DNA of 64,000 nucleotides from Streptomyces litmocidini (lineage in GTDB: Bacteria > Actinomycetota > Actinomycetes > Streptomycetales > Streptomycetaceae): assembly GCF_014649755.1 (NCBI RefSeq), contig NZ_BMTQ01000011.1, positions 62,001 to 126,000 of the forward strand, written 5' to 3'. The notes under the pieces are model-generated. The model did not search any database. It saw nothing but the letters and a program-made list of their open reading frames with translations, and was not told the DNA's origin. The translations under genes were made by a program, and so were the position numbers. Of this stretch, positions 33,612-42,353 are shown piece by piece (the first letter of the stretch is position 1; every line of letters begins with the position of its first letter).

Positions 33612-33643
33612 AAGGGCCGGAACCCCCGTGGGTTCCGGCCCTT
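33612..33643. terminator. bidirectional hairpin terminator
   Basis: AAGGGCCGGAACCC (33612-33625) pairs perfectly over 14 bp with GGGTTCCGGCCCTT (33630-33643) around a 4-base loop, between the convergent anti-sigma-like and LppU-like genes. Confidence 0.8.
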
Positions 33644-33664
33644 GCCCGTGCGCGAGGCGCGCGA

Positions 33665-34051
33665 CTACTTCTTCGGGGCGACCTCGTCCAGGCAGAGGAC
33701 GAACTTGTCCGCGTCCCACTGCTGCGCGAGCGCCGAGTACTTGTCGCCGCACGCGTTCAGGTCGAAGGTGTTGTCGACGACCTTGACGACCTTGAAGAGG
33801 TCGGGCTTGCCGGAGGAGCAGTCGGCGGTGTCGGCCTTGGGGTCGTTCTCGGGGCCGGTGACGGTGACGCACTCGCCGGCCTTGGCGTGCACCGGGGCGT
33901 CGCCCGTGAGGTACGGGATGCCGAGCTTGACGGCGAGGCCGACGACGAGGAGGACGACGAAGCCACCGACCTTCTTGAGGAACGCGCCGCCCTTCTTGGC
34001 GGGGGCGGCGGGCTGCTGCTCGGGGGCGAAGGGAGCGGACGGCGTCGTCAT
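33665..34051 (-). CDS. LppU/SCO3897-like single-pass membrane protein
   Basis: The 128-residue protein has a Pro/Ala-rich cytoplasmic start, one membrane segment (KVGGFVVLLVVGLAVKLGIPYL, about 27-48), and an outer domain with four Cys residues (AGECVTVTG, ADCSSGK, NACGDKYS, VLCLDEVAPKK) likely to form two disulfides. The pattern fits the LppU/SCO3897 family of unknown function common in Streptomyces. ATG 34051 has AAGGAA 6 bases upstream. The upstream region has an ATGATC...GATCAT inverted repeat that may be regulatory. Confidence 0.78.
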   Translation of the reverse strand: MTTPSAPFAPEQQPAAPAKKGGAFLKKVGGFVVLLVVGLAVKLGIPYLTGDAPVHAKAGECVTVTGPENDPKADTADCSSGKPDLFKVVKVVDNTFDLNACGDKYSALAQQWDADKFVLCLDEVAPKK

Positions 34052-34226
34052 GTGGGATTCCTTGGGGACGCGGACATGATCAGACGCGAACGTTACATGC
34101 ATCAAAACCGACAAAAAGGATCATGAAGATCCACTGTTCGATCAGTTGTCGAGTCGTGATCCTGGCGCCCCGCCAAGGCCACGACCGAGCCGCCTCCAGG
34201 CCCCCCGGAGCCGCCGCCCGGTCCCC

Positions 34227-35813
34227 TCAGGGCCGCCGCCCCAGCTGCCGCTGGTGGTCGAGCGCCCGCCGCAACTCCACCGGAAGCGGGTGGTACGGGC
34301 CGTAGGAGCGCTCCGCGTCGAACAGCAGCCGCTGGAGCTCCTCCTGACCGGCCGCGTGCTCGCCCGCCGCCAGGAGCAGCAGCCCGATCCGCTGCCGGAT
34401 GTCGAAGGCCCGCGCCGGATCACGGTCGTAGTACGGCAGGACCGCGCGGAACTCCCCGATCGCGGCGGCCGTCTCCCCCAGCTGCTCCAGGCAGAGGGCC
34501 GCGTCGTAGCGGAACTGCAGGAACTGCGGGTCCGCCGGGCCCGCCTCCGCTCCCCGGTCCTCCGCAAGCCGGCGCAGCTCCGGCAGCGCGCGCCGGTACT
34601 GGCCGTCGTCCATGAGCGTCGACGCGTACTGCTTGCGCAGGATCCGGACGACCGGCGACCGTTCGCCGTGCTCGGCCGCCGCGGCGGGCAGGAGGGCGCC
34701 GAGCATGTCCACGGCCTGGGTCAGCGAGCCCTCCGCGAGCAGCCGCTTCACCTCGTCGACGGCCGCGGCCACGTCGGGACGCGCGGACTGCGGCCCGCTC
34801 CCGTACACCCGGGGGTCGGTGCGGGGATCGGCCTGCGGGCGCGGGGGCGCCACCAGGACCGGCGGGACCGGCACGGGCGGGACCGGCACGGCCCTCGCCG
34901 TCGCGCGGTCCGGCCAGGGCGCGTGCGGGCGCAGGAACGGCCGGGTCGGATCCATCGGCCCCGTCGGGGCGCCGCGCGCCGGGAGCAGCGGCAGCAGGTG
35001 CTCGTACGCCTCGTGCGCGCCGGACGGCCGGGCCTGCGGGTCCTTGGCGAGCAGCCGCAGGACCAGCGCTTCGAGCGCCTCGGGGACCTCGGGCCGCAGC
35101 TGCCGGAGCGGGGCGGGCGGCTCGTACAGGTGCCGGTGCAGCACGCCGAGAGCGGTGGAGCCCGCGAACGGCACGTTCCCGCTGAGGAGTTCGTGGAGCA
35201 GGATCCCCAGCGCGTACAGGTCGGTGGACGGGCCGACGGCGCCGCCCATGGCCTGCTCCGGCGCCATGTACGCCGGGCTGCCGATGGGCGAACCGGTCTG
35301 GGTGAGCCGGGTGGTGTCGGTGTCCAGGACGGAGGCGACGCCCAGGTCGAGGACGGTCACGGTGCCGTCCGGGCGGATCATCACGTTCCGCGGCTTGAGG
35401 TCGCGGTGCACGATCGGCACCGCGTGCACGGCGGCGAGCACCGCGCACAGCTGGGCGGCGACGCTGACCGCCCACTCCCAGGGGTACGGGGTCTGCTCGG
35501 CGAGGTGGTCGGCGAGGTCCGCGCCCTCCACGTACTGCATGACGAGGTAGAGGTCGTCGCCGTCGCTGCCCGCGTCGTGCACGGTCACCAGGCCGGGGTG
35601 GTCGACCTGCGCGGTCACCCGGCACTCGCGCACGAAGCGGCGCCGCAGCTCCTCCGCGGCGGTGGCGGGGCCCGTCATGGTGGCCGGCCGGAGCAGCTTC
35701 ACCGCGACCCGACGGTCCAGGCGTCCGTCGTACGCCGTCCAGACCTGGCCCATCCCGCCCTGGCCGATGACGGTGGCGAGCTCGTAACGCCCGCCGATGA
35801 CCCGGCCGTTCAC
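34227..35813 (-). CDS. Ser/Thr protein kinase (PknB-like) with TPR-like C-terminus
   Basis: The 528-residue protein starts with an intact kinase domain: glycine loop IGQGGMGQVW, Lys in RVAVKLLRP, catalytic loop IVHRDLKPRNVM, DLG in place of DFG (TVLDLGVASV), and APE in PAYMAPEQAMGG. It ends near residue 270. A Pro-rich linker follows, then a helical C-terminus (VKRLLAEGSLTQAVDMLGALL, LPELRRLAEDRG, AIGEFRAVLPYY) that looks like tetratricopeptide repeats. There is no membrane segment or PASTA domain, so it should be cytoplasmic. GTG 35813 overlaps the stop of a two-helix membrane protein gene, suggesting that the two act together. Confidence 0.9.
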   Translation of the reverse strand: MNGRVIGGRYELATVIGQGGMGQVWTAYDGRLDRRVAVKLLRPATMTGPATAAEELRRRFVRECRVTAQVDHPGLVTVHDAGSDGDDLYLVMQYVEGADLADHLAEQTPYPWEWAVSVAAQLCAVLAAVHAVPIVHRDLKPRNVMIRPDGTVTVLDLGVASVLDTDTTRLTQTGSPIGSPAYMAPEQAMGGAVGPSTDLYALGILLHELLSGNVPFAGSTALGVLHRHLYEPPAPLRQLRPEVPEALEALVLRLLAKDPQARPSGAHEAYEHLLPLLPARGAPTGPMDPTRPFLRPHAPWPDRATARAVPVPPVPVPPVLVAPPRPQADPRTDPRVYGSGPQSARPDVAAAVDEVKRLLAEGSLTQAVDMLGALLPAAAAEHGERSPVVRILRKQYASTLMDDGQYRRALPELRRLAEDRGAEAGPADPQFLQFRYDAALCLEQLGETAAAIGEFRAVLPYYDRDPARAFDIRQRIGLLLLAAGEHAAGQEELQRLLFDAERSYGPYHPLPVELRRALDHQRQLGRRP

Positions 35814-36394
35814 GCGCGACCGTCGTCTTCCCTCTGGTGCCGCAGCAGGTCGCTCAGCTCGTCGAGCTCGGCGCGGACCTGGTCGATGCGCGGTCCGTGC
35901 GCGGCGGGCGGCTGGGGCGCCCGGACGGCCGGGGGCGCGGCGACCGGGCCGACGTACGGGTTCGGGTTCCCGATCGGGCTCGGGACCGTGACGGCGGCGC
36001 TCGGGTCGTACCCCGGCGGGCGGAGCGCGGGGGCCGCGGCGACGGAACGGTCCAGGCGGCGGATCTCGGTCACCAGGGAGTACGTGATCGAGCCCGCCAC
36101 CAGGACCACCATGATGCCGACGGCGACGAGGGCCTCCGTGGTGGTGGACTCCTGGTCGCCGGTGGCGGCCGCGTACGCGAAGAGGCCCGCCGACAACAGG
36201 AACGTCGCGCCGAACAGCACCCAGTCCAGCGCCCTGCGGGTGACGATCGCGAGCCGCAGCATCGGCGCCCAGGCCAGGAAGCCGCAGCTGAGCAGCGCGA
36301 GGGCGGAGAAGAGGACGAGCAGCGCGATCCGGCCGCCGGAGGCGGGGCTCTTCGACGGCTGCGGAACCTGCGGGGCCTGCGGGGGGCCGTACAT
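35810..36394 (-). CDS. membrane protein encoded with the Ser/Thr kinase
   Basis: The 194-residue protein has at least three hydrophobic segments (IALLVLFSALALLSCGFLAW, WVLFGATFLLSAGLFAYAAA, ALVAVGIMVVLVAGSITYSLV between about 23 and 106), and a Pro-rich C-terminal region ending in a short predicted coiled coil (RIDQVRAELDELSDLLRHQRE). Its stop is inside the start GTGA of the kinase gene, so translation is coupled. It may place or regulate the soluble kinase at the membrane; this is inference from arrangement only. ATG 36394 has AGGAG 7 bases upstream. Confidence 0.78.
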   Translation of the reverse strand: MYGPPQAPQVPQPSKSPASGGRIALLVLFSALALLSCGFLAWAPMLRLAIVTRRALDWVLFGATFLLSAGLFAYAAATGDQESTTTEALVAVGIMVVLVAGSITYSLVTEIRRLDRSVAAAPALRPPGYDPSAAVTVPSPIGNPNPYVGPVAAPPAVRAPQPPAAHGPRIDQVRAELDELSDLLRHQREDDGRA

Positions 36395-36519
36395 CCTGCT
36401 GCTCCTGCTCGGACGGATCGGGTGCGGAGACGAGCGTATACACCCCTGCGGACAACGGTTCCGCGATACCCGGAACCGTTGTCGAAGCGATCCGAAACGT
36501 GGCGCCCCCGGGGACGGCC

Positions 36520-38697
36520 TCAGGGGGTGACGGTGCCGTCCGCCAGGCCGTCGTACAGACCCTGGACCAGCTGGTCGCCGAGGCGCGCGGCCAGCCGCAG
36601 CGACTCCTCGAACTCGGCGAGCGCCCGGAACCGCTCCCCGAACCGGCGCTGTTCGGCCAGGGGCAGGCGCGGCAGCTGGAGGCGGCGCACGTCGAGCCGG
36701 GTCGCGGTGGAGGCGTAGCTGCTGGCCTGCCGGGTGTTGGCGGTGGCCCGGAGGAAACCGGCCAGGAACCAGGGGTCGAGGGCCGCCGGGTCGGGGCGGA
36801 GCAGCTGGAGGTTGCGGCCGAGCGCGGCTCCCTCGGCCGGGGCGTCGACGACCCGGACGGCCGCGCCGCCGCCGAGGACCGGGACGACGACGTCCCCGGC
36901 GGCGAGGAGCACCGGCTCCTCGGGCGGCCCGTCGGGCAGCGTCCCGGAGGGCGGCTGGGCGGCGAGCACGTCGTGGTCGGTGAGGACGGCGACCGGGGCG
37001 GAGGCGGGGGCCGTGCCGCCGCCGCCCGCGCGCAGGGACAGGGCGCCGGCGCGGGCGAGTTCGCCGACGGTGGTCATGGGCCGGCCGAGCCCGGCGGTGC
37101 CGGGGGCCGGGGCGGTCACGGGCGGCGGGGTCAGTTCGCGGGTGCGGTGCAGCGTCTCGTCCAGCCGCTCGCGGACCCCGGCCAGCTGGACGGCGCCCTC
37201 GGCGGCGGCGACCGGCGGGAGGTGCCGGGCGGGGGCGAGGTCGACGTCGTCGTCGAGGAGCTCGATGACCGGCACGGAACGGCTCGCGCCCGGGGTCCCG
37301 ACGAGGGTGCCGTCCCGGTCGAAGGGCGTCCAGGCGTCCATGACGGCGGAGTGCACGGCCGGCCAGTCGAGCCGGTCGCGGCCCTCCCGGCCCGGCCCGT
37401 TCTGCTCGGCGGCGGCGTCGACGAGGAGGAGTTCGGCGGCGGACCGCTCGCCCTGGACGGGCCTGCGCAGCACCCAGAGGTGGAGGGGGACGCCGTACGG
37501 CGGCGCGGCGCCGGCCGGGAGGGCGACGACCGCGCGCAGGGCGCCCCGGCGCAGCAGGTCGGCCCGGATGCGGCGGCCGGAGCGGCGGGAGGCGGCGGCG
37601 GGGGGCATGAGGAGGACGGCGGTGCCGCCGGGGCGCAGGCGCGCCAGGGCGTGCTGGACCCAGGCGAGTTCGGACTCCGTACGGGCCGGGAAGCCGTACT
37701 CCCAGCGCGGGTCGTAGGCCAGTTCGTCGTGGCCCCAGTTCCGCTCGTTGAAGGGCGGGTGGCACAGGACGGCGTCCGCCGCCAGGGTCGGGAAGGCGTC
37801 GGCGCGCAGGCTGTCGCCGGACCGGACGCGGATGTCGGCGTCGGTGGCGAGCGCCAGGCGCAGGGCGGTCAGCGCGGCGAGGTCGTGGTCGGCGTCCTGG
37901 CCGCAGACGGCGCCGGGGCCCTCGACCGCGCTCAGCAGGCCGCCGGTCCCGGAGGCGGGGTCGAGGACGGTGAGCGGGACGCCGTCGTGCCCGGTCTTCG
38001 GGGGTGCCGCGAGCGCCGCCATGAGGGCGGCGGGGCCGGGCGGGGTGAGCGTGTACTGCCGGGGGTTGGCGTCGAGGTGCCGGCCGAGGAGGAACTCGAA
38101 GGCCTCGCGGACGCCGGTCTCGGCCGCGAGTTCGGCGGCCCCGCGCAGGAGCGGGAGGGAGGGGGCGAGCGCGGGGGCGGTGGGGGTGAGGACGGCCCGC
38201 TCCGGGCCGAGCCGCTCGGTGAGCGTCTCCTCCAGGGCGACGGGCAGCACCTCGGCGAGCCGCCCGTCGGGGAGTTCGGCCAGCGTGGGCCAGGCCGCGG
38301 ACCGGTCCCGTACGAGGAGGAGGGCGCAGCCCGCGTGGACGAGGGCGGTGACGGCCCCGGCCGGGTGGCCCGCGACCTGCTGCCAGACGCGCTCCTTGAG
38401 CGGGACCTCGGCCAGCTTGCCCTGGGCGCGGAGCCATCGCTCGACCTCCGCGAGGGCGAAGGACGGGCTGGTCTCCGTCCCGCCGACGGGCTTGGGGAAG
38501 TCGGGGTGGCGGCGGCGCCAGTTGCTGACGGCGGCCCGGCCGACGCCGGCGAGCCGGGCGATCCCGGCGGCGGTCACCTCCGCCGCGGCCGTCCCGGTGG
38601 CACCGGGTTCCGTGCCACCCGTGTGCTCCGCACCCGCCTCTGCTGCGTTTTCCGGCACGTGACCCAACTCCCCTGGCTCGCCTTCTGGCTGTGTCAC
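36520..38697 (-). CDS. solitary N6-adenine DNA methyltransferase with HTH and specificity-like domain
   Basis: The 725-residue protein begins with a HTH (GIARLAGVGRAAVSNWRRRHPDFPKP, near 47-72). An HsdM-like N6-methyltransferase core follows with motif I VLDPASGTGGLLSAVEG and a motif IV-like CHPPFN in place of NPPF, then RIRADLLRRGALRAVVALPAG. The C-terminal 250 residues (TTVGELARAGALSLR, LLRPDPAALDPWFLAGFLRATANTRQ, LPRLPLAEQRRFGERFRALAEFEESLR) resemble half of a type I HsdS recognition subunit. No restriction subunit is nearby, so it looks like an orphan methylase or regulator. The changed motif IV raises doubt about its activity. GTG 38697 has AGGA upstream. Confidence 0.85.
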   Translation of the reverse strand: MTQPEGEPGELGHVPENAAEAGAEHTGGTEPGATGTAAAEVTAAGIARLAGVGRAAVSNWRRRHPDFPKPVGGTETSPSFALAEVERWLRAQGKLAEVPLKERVWQQVAGHPAGAVTALVHAGCALLLVRDRSAAWPTLAELPDGRLAEVLPVALEETLTERLGPERAVLTPTAPALAPSLPLLRGAAELAAETGVREAFEFLLGRHLDANPRQYTLTPPGPAALMAALAAPPKTGHDGVPLTVLDPASGTGGLLSAVEGPGAVCGQDADHDLAALTALRLALATDADIRVRSGDSLRADAFPTLAADAVLCHPPFNERNWGHDELAYDPRWEYGFPARTESELAWVQHALARLRPGGTAVLLMPPAAASRRSGRRIRADLLRRGALRAVVALPAGAAPPYGVPLHLWVLRRPVQGERSAAELLLVDAAAEQNGPGREGRDRLDWPAVHSAVMDAWTPFDRDGTLVGTPGASRSVPVIELLDDDVDLAPARHLPPVAAAEGAVQLAGVRERLDETLHRTRELTPPPVTAPAPGTAGLGRPMTTVGELARAGALSLRAGGGGTAPASAPVAVLTDHDVLAAQPPSGTLPDGPPEEPVLLAAGDVVVPVLGGGAAVRVVDAPAEGAALGRNLQLLRPDPAALDPWFLAGFLRATANTRQASSYASTATRLDVRRLQLPRLPLAEQRRFGERFRALAEFEESLRLAARLGDQLVQGLYDGLADGTVTP

Positions 38698-38755
38698 CCA
38701 TCCTAGCGACGAACGAGTCCGACACCACTTCACAGCGTGAGCCGACTCGTCCTCC

Positions 38756-38779
38756 GTGAACCGTGTTGACTCGGTTCAC
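38756..38779. promoter_or_regulatory. 8-bp perfect inverted repeat, possible operator
   Basis: GTGAACCG and CGGTTCAC flank TGTTGACT between the divergent methylase and DUF4190-like genes. TTGACT inside the loop could be a -35 element for the plus-strand gene, 60 bases before its ribosome-binding site, so a bound protein would block it. The binder is unknown; the HTH of the neighbouring methylase is one candidate. Confidence 0.5.
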
Positions 38780-38839
38780 AAGCTCTGCTGTGATTGACCC
38801 ATCGAACGAGACATCTTCTTCGTCCGGGAGGACACACGC

Positions 38840-39586
38840 ATGTCGTACGACACCCAGGTTCCGCCCGCCGCCCCGCGGGTCATGCGCAACGGCCTCGGCA
38901 CCGCGGCCCTGATCCTCGGCATCATCGGCACGGTCTCCGGCTTCATCCCGCTCTTCTTCTGGCTGGCCGGCATCCTCGGCCTGATCGCGCTGATCCTGGG
39001 TCTCGTCGGCAGGGGCCGCGTGAAGCGCGGCGAGGCGAACAACAAGGGGGTGGCGCTCACCGGCACGCTCCTGGGCCTGGCGGCGCTGATCCTCTCGGTC
39101 GTCGGCATGGTCATCGTCTTCTCGGCCGCCAAGGACGCCGTCGACGAGATCGACAAGGCGATCAAGGACTCGGCCCCGAAGGACGCGGTGACGAAGAACC
39201 TCGCGGCCGGCGACAGCGCGGCCTACCCCGACGGCCTGAAGGTCACGGTCTCGGCCCCGAAGCCGTACTCCCCGAGCGAGTTCGCGCCCGGCCACACCGA
39301 GGGCAACAAGGCCCACCAGGTGACCGTGGTCATCGAGAACGGCGGCAAGAAGGCGTTCGACGCCGCCGGCGTCAGCCTGAGCGCGCGGGCCGGCAAGAAC
39401 GGCGTCGAGGCCGATCAGATCCTGGACGAGAAGAACGGCCTGACCTTCAAGGGCAGCGTCCTGCCCGGCAAGAAGGCCACTCTCACCGTCGCCTTCGACG
39501 CCCCCGAGGACGCCAAGAACCTGTCCGTCGAGGTCAACCCCGGCTTCGACCACAACGCCTCGCAGTGGGAGCTGAAGGTCGGCTGA
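38840..39586 (+). CDS. DUF4190/DUF4352-like membrane-anchored protein
   Basis: The 248-residue protein has two membrane segments (AALILGIIGTVSGFIPLFFWLAGILGLIALILGLVG and VALTGTLLGLAALILSVVGMVIV) of the DUF4190 type. An exported beta-rich domain follows from about 130 (GLKVTVSAPKPYSPSEFA, VTVVIENGGKKAFDAAGVSLSARAG, LPGKKATLTVAFDAPED) like DUF4352/Telokin-type lipoprotein domains. ATG 38840 has GGGAGGA 7 bases upstream. The function is unknown. It is followed by a lipoprotein gene in the same orientation after a small tandem repeat. Confidence 0.8.
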   Translation: MSYDTQVPPAAPRVMRNGLGTAALILGIIGTVSGFIPLFFWLAGILGLIALILGLVGRGRVKRGEANNKGVALTGTLLGLAALILSVVGMVIVFSAAKDAVDEIDKAIKDSAPKDAVTKNLAAGDSAAYPDGLKVTVSAPKPYSPSEFAPGHTEGNKAHQVTVVIENGGKKAFDAAGVSLSARAGKNGVEADQILDEKNGLTFKGSVLPGKKATLTVAFDAPEDAKNLSVEVNPGFDHNASQWELKVG

Positions 39587-39591
39587 CCCGA

Positions 39592-39639
39592 CCGGACCCG
39601 CACCACGCCGGACCGGCACCACGCCGGACCCGCACCACG
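39592..39639. repeat. three 16-bp tandem repeats
   Basis: CCGGACCCGCACCACG occurs at 39592-39607 and 39624-39639, with a one-mismatch copy at 39608-39623. The array lies in the 118-base gap between two plus-strand membrane-protein genes; no hairpin is implied. Confidence 0.8.
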
Positions 39640-39704
39640 AAGAACGAGGAACCGGGGCCCTTCGGGGCCCCGCCCCCCGTACGACCCCACTCGGAGACAC
39701 CACC

Positions 39705-40445
39705 ATGCACGCCCCCCGTCGCACCGCCGTCACGGCCCTCCTGTGCGCCGCCCTCGCCCTCGGCACCACCGCCTGCGGCCCGTTCTCGGACGACGCGAAG
39801 CCCACCGGGCCCTTCGGGGACCTGAGCGGTTCGCAGATCGTCGACAAGGCCTTCGCCGCGACGAAGGGCGCGAAGGCTCTGACCGTGGACATCGACCAGC
39901 GGGCGGCCGCCGATCCGGTCAAGGCCTACCTGTCCCTCGACGACCGGGGACGGTGCACCGGCACGCTGACCACGGGCGCGACCAACACGATCGAACTGAT
40001 CAAGCCGGACGGCAAGGACGTGTACCTGCGCTTCGACGAGGCCTCCCTGCGCGAGCAGGTCAAGGACGAGGACGCCGAGACGCAGAAGGCGACGATCAAG
40101 TCGCTCAAGGGCCGCTGGCTGAAGGGCCCCGTCTCCGACCCCGACAACAAGGACATGCTGGAGCTCTGCGACCTCAAGCGGCTCCTCAGCGGGTTCGAGC
40201 AGGGCGCGAGCGGGATCGTGAAGGGCGCGGAGACCACCGTCGGCGGCCGGAAGGCGCTGGCCCTGACCGAGCCGGGCGGCGGCGGCGAGAGCAGCACGGT
40301 CTACGTGGCCACGCAGGGCACGCCGTACGTCCTGCGGATCGTCACGAAGGGCGGCGAGGAGCCGGGGACGATCACCTTCTCGAACTACGGCAAGCCGGTC
40401 GGGGCCGAGGCCCCGGCGGCGAAGGACGTCGTCGAGACCGAGTGA
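39705..40445 (+). CDS. lipoprotein of LppX/LprG-like type
   Basis: The 246-residue protein has a lipoprotein signal (TAVTALLCAALALGTTAC) with lipobox GTTAC at residue 22. The mature part reads LSGSQIVDKAFAATKGAKALTVDIDQR, GTLTTGATNTIELIKPDGKDVYLRFDEA, LKGRWLKG and VGGRKALALTEP, resembling the long beta-sheet lipid-binding fold of actinobacterial LppX/LprG lipoproteins. It could bind or carry a lipid at the cell surface. The assignment to that fold is by pattern only. Confidence 0.78.
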   Translation: MHAPRRTAVTALLCAALALGTTACGPFSDDAKPTGPFGDLSGSQIVDKAFAATKGAKALTVDIDQRAAADPVKAYLSLDDRGRCTGTLTTGATNTIELIKPDGKDVYLRFDEASLREQVKDEDAETQKATIKSLKGRWLKGPVSDPDNKDMLELCDLKRLLSGFEQGASGIVKGAETTVGGRKALALTEPGGGGESSTVYVATQGTPYVLRIVTKGGEEPGTITFSNYGKPVGAEAPAAKDVVETE

Positions 40446-40470
40446 CCGACACGCGGTGACCGACACGCGC

Positions 40471-40506
40471 GAGAGGGCCGTCACCCCGGGGGGGAACGGC
40501 CCTCTC
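40471..40506. terminator. bidirectional hairpin terminator
   Basis: GAGAGGGCCGT (40471-40481) pairs with ACGGCCCTCTC (40496-40506) around a 14-base loop between the convergent lipoprotein and HNH nuclease genes. Confidence 0.7.
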
Positions 40507-40610
40507 CGGCGTATGTCCGACGTGTCGGATCCGGCGCCGGACCCACCCGTCGGGGCCGGGCCACGGACCCGGCGGAACCGGCCGCCCAAACGTTTTTCCG
40601 CCTCGTGGTC

Positions 40611-41288
40611 CTACGGGAGCCTCTGCTGCGGGCAGGTGTCGAGGACCCGCCTCATCGCGTCCCGCTCCCCCGCCGTCACCCACACCCCGTACTTCTTCTT
40701 CACCGCGACCTGCCGGGCCACGTACGCGCAGCGGTACGCGCGGTTCGGCGGCAGCCAGGTGGCGGCGTCGCCGTCGGACTTGCGGCGGTTGGTCGCGGCG
40801 TCCACGGCGAGGAGGTTGAGCGGGTCGTTGGCGAAGCGGCGCCGGGTCTCGGCGTCCCACGTCCGCGCGCCCTTCTGCCAGGCGTCGGAGAGCGCGACGA
40901 CGTGGTCGATGTCGACCTTGGACCGGCCGCGGACGTAGCGGACGGTGGTGCCGGTGTACGGGTCGTCGGCGAGGGTGCCGGAGGCGACCTTGCAGTGGCC
41001 GTCCGTGAAGCGGACGCCGGTCAGGTCCCGCTTGAGCACGTCGTCACGGGTGCCGCAGCCGTTGCCGTCGACGTCCGCCCAGGCCCGTCCGAACTTCTCC
41101 CGCTCGTAACCGGTCATCGGGGCGCGGCCCTTGACCGTGAGGGTGTTCACCGCGGCGAGCGCCGTCCCCGGCGCGGCGGTCCCGTGACCGGCGCCTCCCG
41201 GGAGGTCGGTCCCGGGCGAGCAGGCGGCGGTCAGGAGCACGGAGACGACGAGGGTCGGGGCGGCGAGGGTCCTTCGGTACGTCAGCAC
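40611..41288 (-). CDS. exported HNH-type nuclease lipoprotein (DUF1524)
   Basis: The 225-residue protein has a lipoprotein signal (LVVSVLLTAAC) and a DUF1524-type HNH domain. The core is VDIDHVVALSDAWQKGARTW with the His pair, NDPLNLLAVDAATNRRKSDGDAATWLPPN, and Cys residues (GCGTRDD, RCAYVARQ, DTCPQ) that could form disulfides outside the cell. It is probably a surface nuclease for nutrient DNA. The GTG at 41288 is exactly 6 bases after a minus-strand TAGGAT (41295-41300), so the mRNA is probably leaderless; no ribosome-binding site is seen. Confidence 0.88.
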   Translation of the reverse strand: MLTYRRTLAAPTLVVSVLLTAACSPGTDLPGGAGHGTAAPGTALAAVNTLTVKGRAPMTGYEREKFGRAWADVDGNGCGTRDDVLKRDLTGVRFTDGHCKVASGTLADDPYTGTTVRYVRGRSKVDIDHVVALSDAWQKGARTWDAETRRRFANDPLNLLAVDAATNRRKSDGDAATWLPPNRAYRCAYVARQVAVKKKYGVWVTAGERDAMRRVLDTCPQQRLP

Positions 41289-41394
41289 CCTGGAATCCTA
41301 GGCCGGGGACCGCGCCCGTCCCGTGTCGATGGTCCGGGCGGGACGGCCGGACGGCCCGAGGGCCCGCACCGGCACGGCGTCCCCCGGGGTGCCG

Positions 41395-42258
41395 TCACAC
41401 CTTGCCGATGCCCAGGGTGTTCTCGGAGGGCAGCAGGCCGGAGCCGACGACTGCGAGCCAGGGGCCGCCGAGGAGGTCGGCGAGCCGGGTGGTGTCCTCG
41501 GGGCCGAGGGCGTCCCACGGTCCGGCGGCCAGTTCGTCCGTGCGCCGCTCCACCTCCGCGCGCAGGGCGCGGCCCTCCTCCGTGGCGGTGCCGTCGGCGT
41601 CCAGGAGCCCCCGTGCCGTCAGGCGCTCGCGGGCGGCCCGCCACGCGTCCGCGCTCCAGCCCCGGCTCTCGAAGACGGGCTCCGGCGCGGCTCCGACGGC
41701 CGCGAAGGAGACGAGGGACTCGGCCGGGTCGAGGCCGGCGGCGACCAGGGCGGCGATGTGGCCGTCGCCCCGGTGCTCGCGCAGGATCGTCGCCGCCTGC
41801 CACAGGACGAGGTGCGGGGCGTCGGGCCAGGGCAGTTCGGCGTGGGCGGCGGCGAGCGGGCGGCCTTCGTGGCCGGCCGCCCCGGCGGCGCGGCGGGCGA
41901 GGGCCGCGGCCTCGGCGAGTCCGGGGCTCGCGACGGCGTCCTCGCCGAGGACGGACCGGTAGGTCCGGTCGACGGCGCGGAGCCGGGCGGCGAGCACGTC
42001 GGCGGGGGCGGCGACCTCCCAGGCGGCGGGGACGTGCCGGGCGACCTTCTCGGGGCTGAAGCCGTAGAAGGCGGAGGCGACGCGGACCGGTCCGACGGGA
42101 CCGAGGGCGGCGGCGCGCCAGGCGAAGTAGGAGGGCCAGCGCTCGGCCGTCCCGTAGCCGAGGGCGGCCGCCTCCTCGAAGGCCTCGGGGGCGTAGTAGA
42201 GCACGGCGTGCAGGGGTTCGAGCAGGTGCCACATCTGACGTACGCGAGCGGTTTCCAC
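41395..42258 (-). CDS. SCO6745/SalK-family protein
   Basis: The 287-residue protein is all-helical: VRQMWHLLEPLHAVLYYAPEAFEEAAALGYG, YFAWRAAALGPVGPVRVASAFYGFSP, LPWPDAPHLVLWQAATILREHRGDGHIAAL. The last part resembles a winged helix of MarR type (LTARGLLDADGTATEEGRALRAEVERRTDELA). Members of this actinobacterial family have no settled function. GTG 42258 is well supported by AGGAGG 6 bases upstream. It is divergent from a TetR-type regulator which probably controls it through the 95-base region between them. Confidence 0.83.
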   Translation of the reverse strand: METARVRQMWHLLEPLHAVLYYAPEAFEEAAALGYGTAERWPSYFAWRAAALGPVGPVRVASAFYGFSPEKVARHVPAAWEVAAPADVLAARLRAVDRTYRSVLGEDAVASPGLAEAAALARRAAGAAGHEGRPLAAAHAELPWPDAPHLVLWQAATILREHRGDGHIAALVAAGLDPAESLVSFAAVGAAPEPVFESRGWSADAWRAARERLTARGLLDADGTATEEGRALRAEVERRTDELAAGPWDALGPEDTTRLADLLGGPWLAVVGSGLLPSENTLGIGKV

Positions 42259-42353
42259 GGGGTCCTCCTGCACATCGCCCTGAACTTGACACTGACAAGA
42301 TTGCTCCGGCCCGTCGAACTTGTCAATGCCTAGATTGCGGCTAGGCTGCTGCC
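42259..42353. promoter_or_regulatory. divergent promoter/operator region of the TetR and SCO6745-like genes
   Basis: For the plus strand TTGTCA (42320-42325) and TAGGCT (42342-42347) are 16 bases apart and the ATG at 42354 comes 6 bases later, predicting a leaderless TetR mRNA. For the minus strand TTGACA opposite the same site with AATCTT about 18 bases on would drive the SCO6745-like gene. The repeated CTTGACA/TGACAAG and CTTGTCAATG words at 42285-42328 form imperfect inverted repeats fitting a TetR operator that overlaps both promoters. Confidence 0.65.

Noticed and set aside
36520..38697. Restriction-modification or BREX/DISARM system
   Set aside because: No restriction endonuclease, helicase, PglZ or other partner lies beside the methylase; the neighbours are a kinase operon and a DUF4190-like gene.
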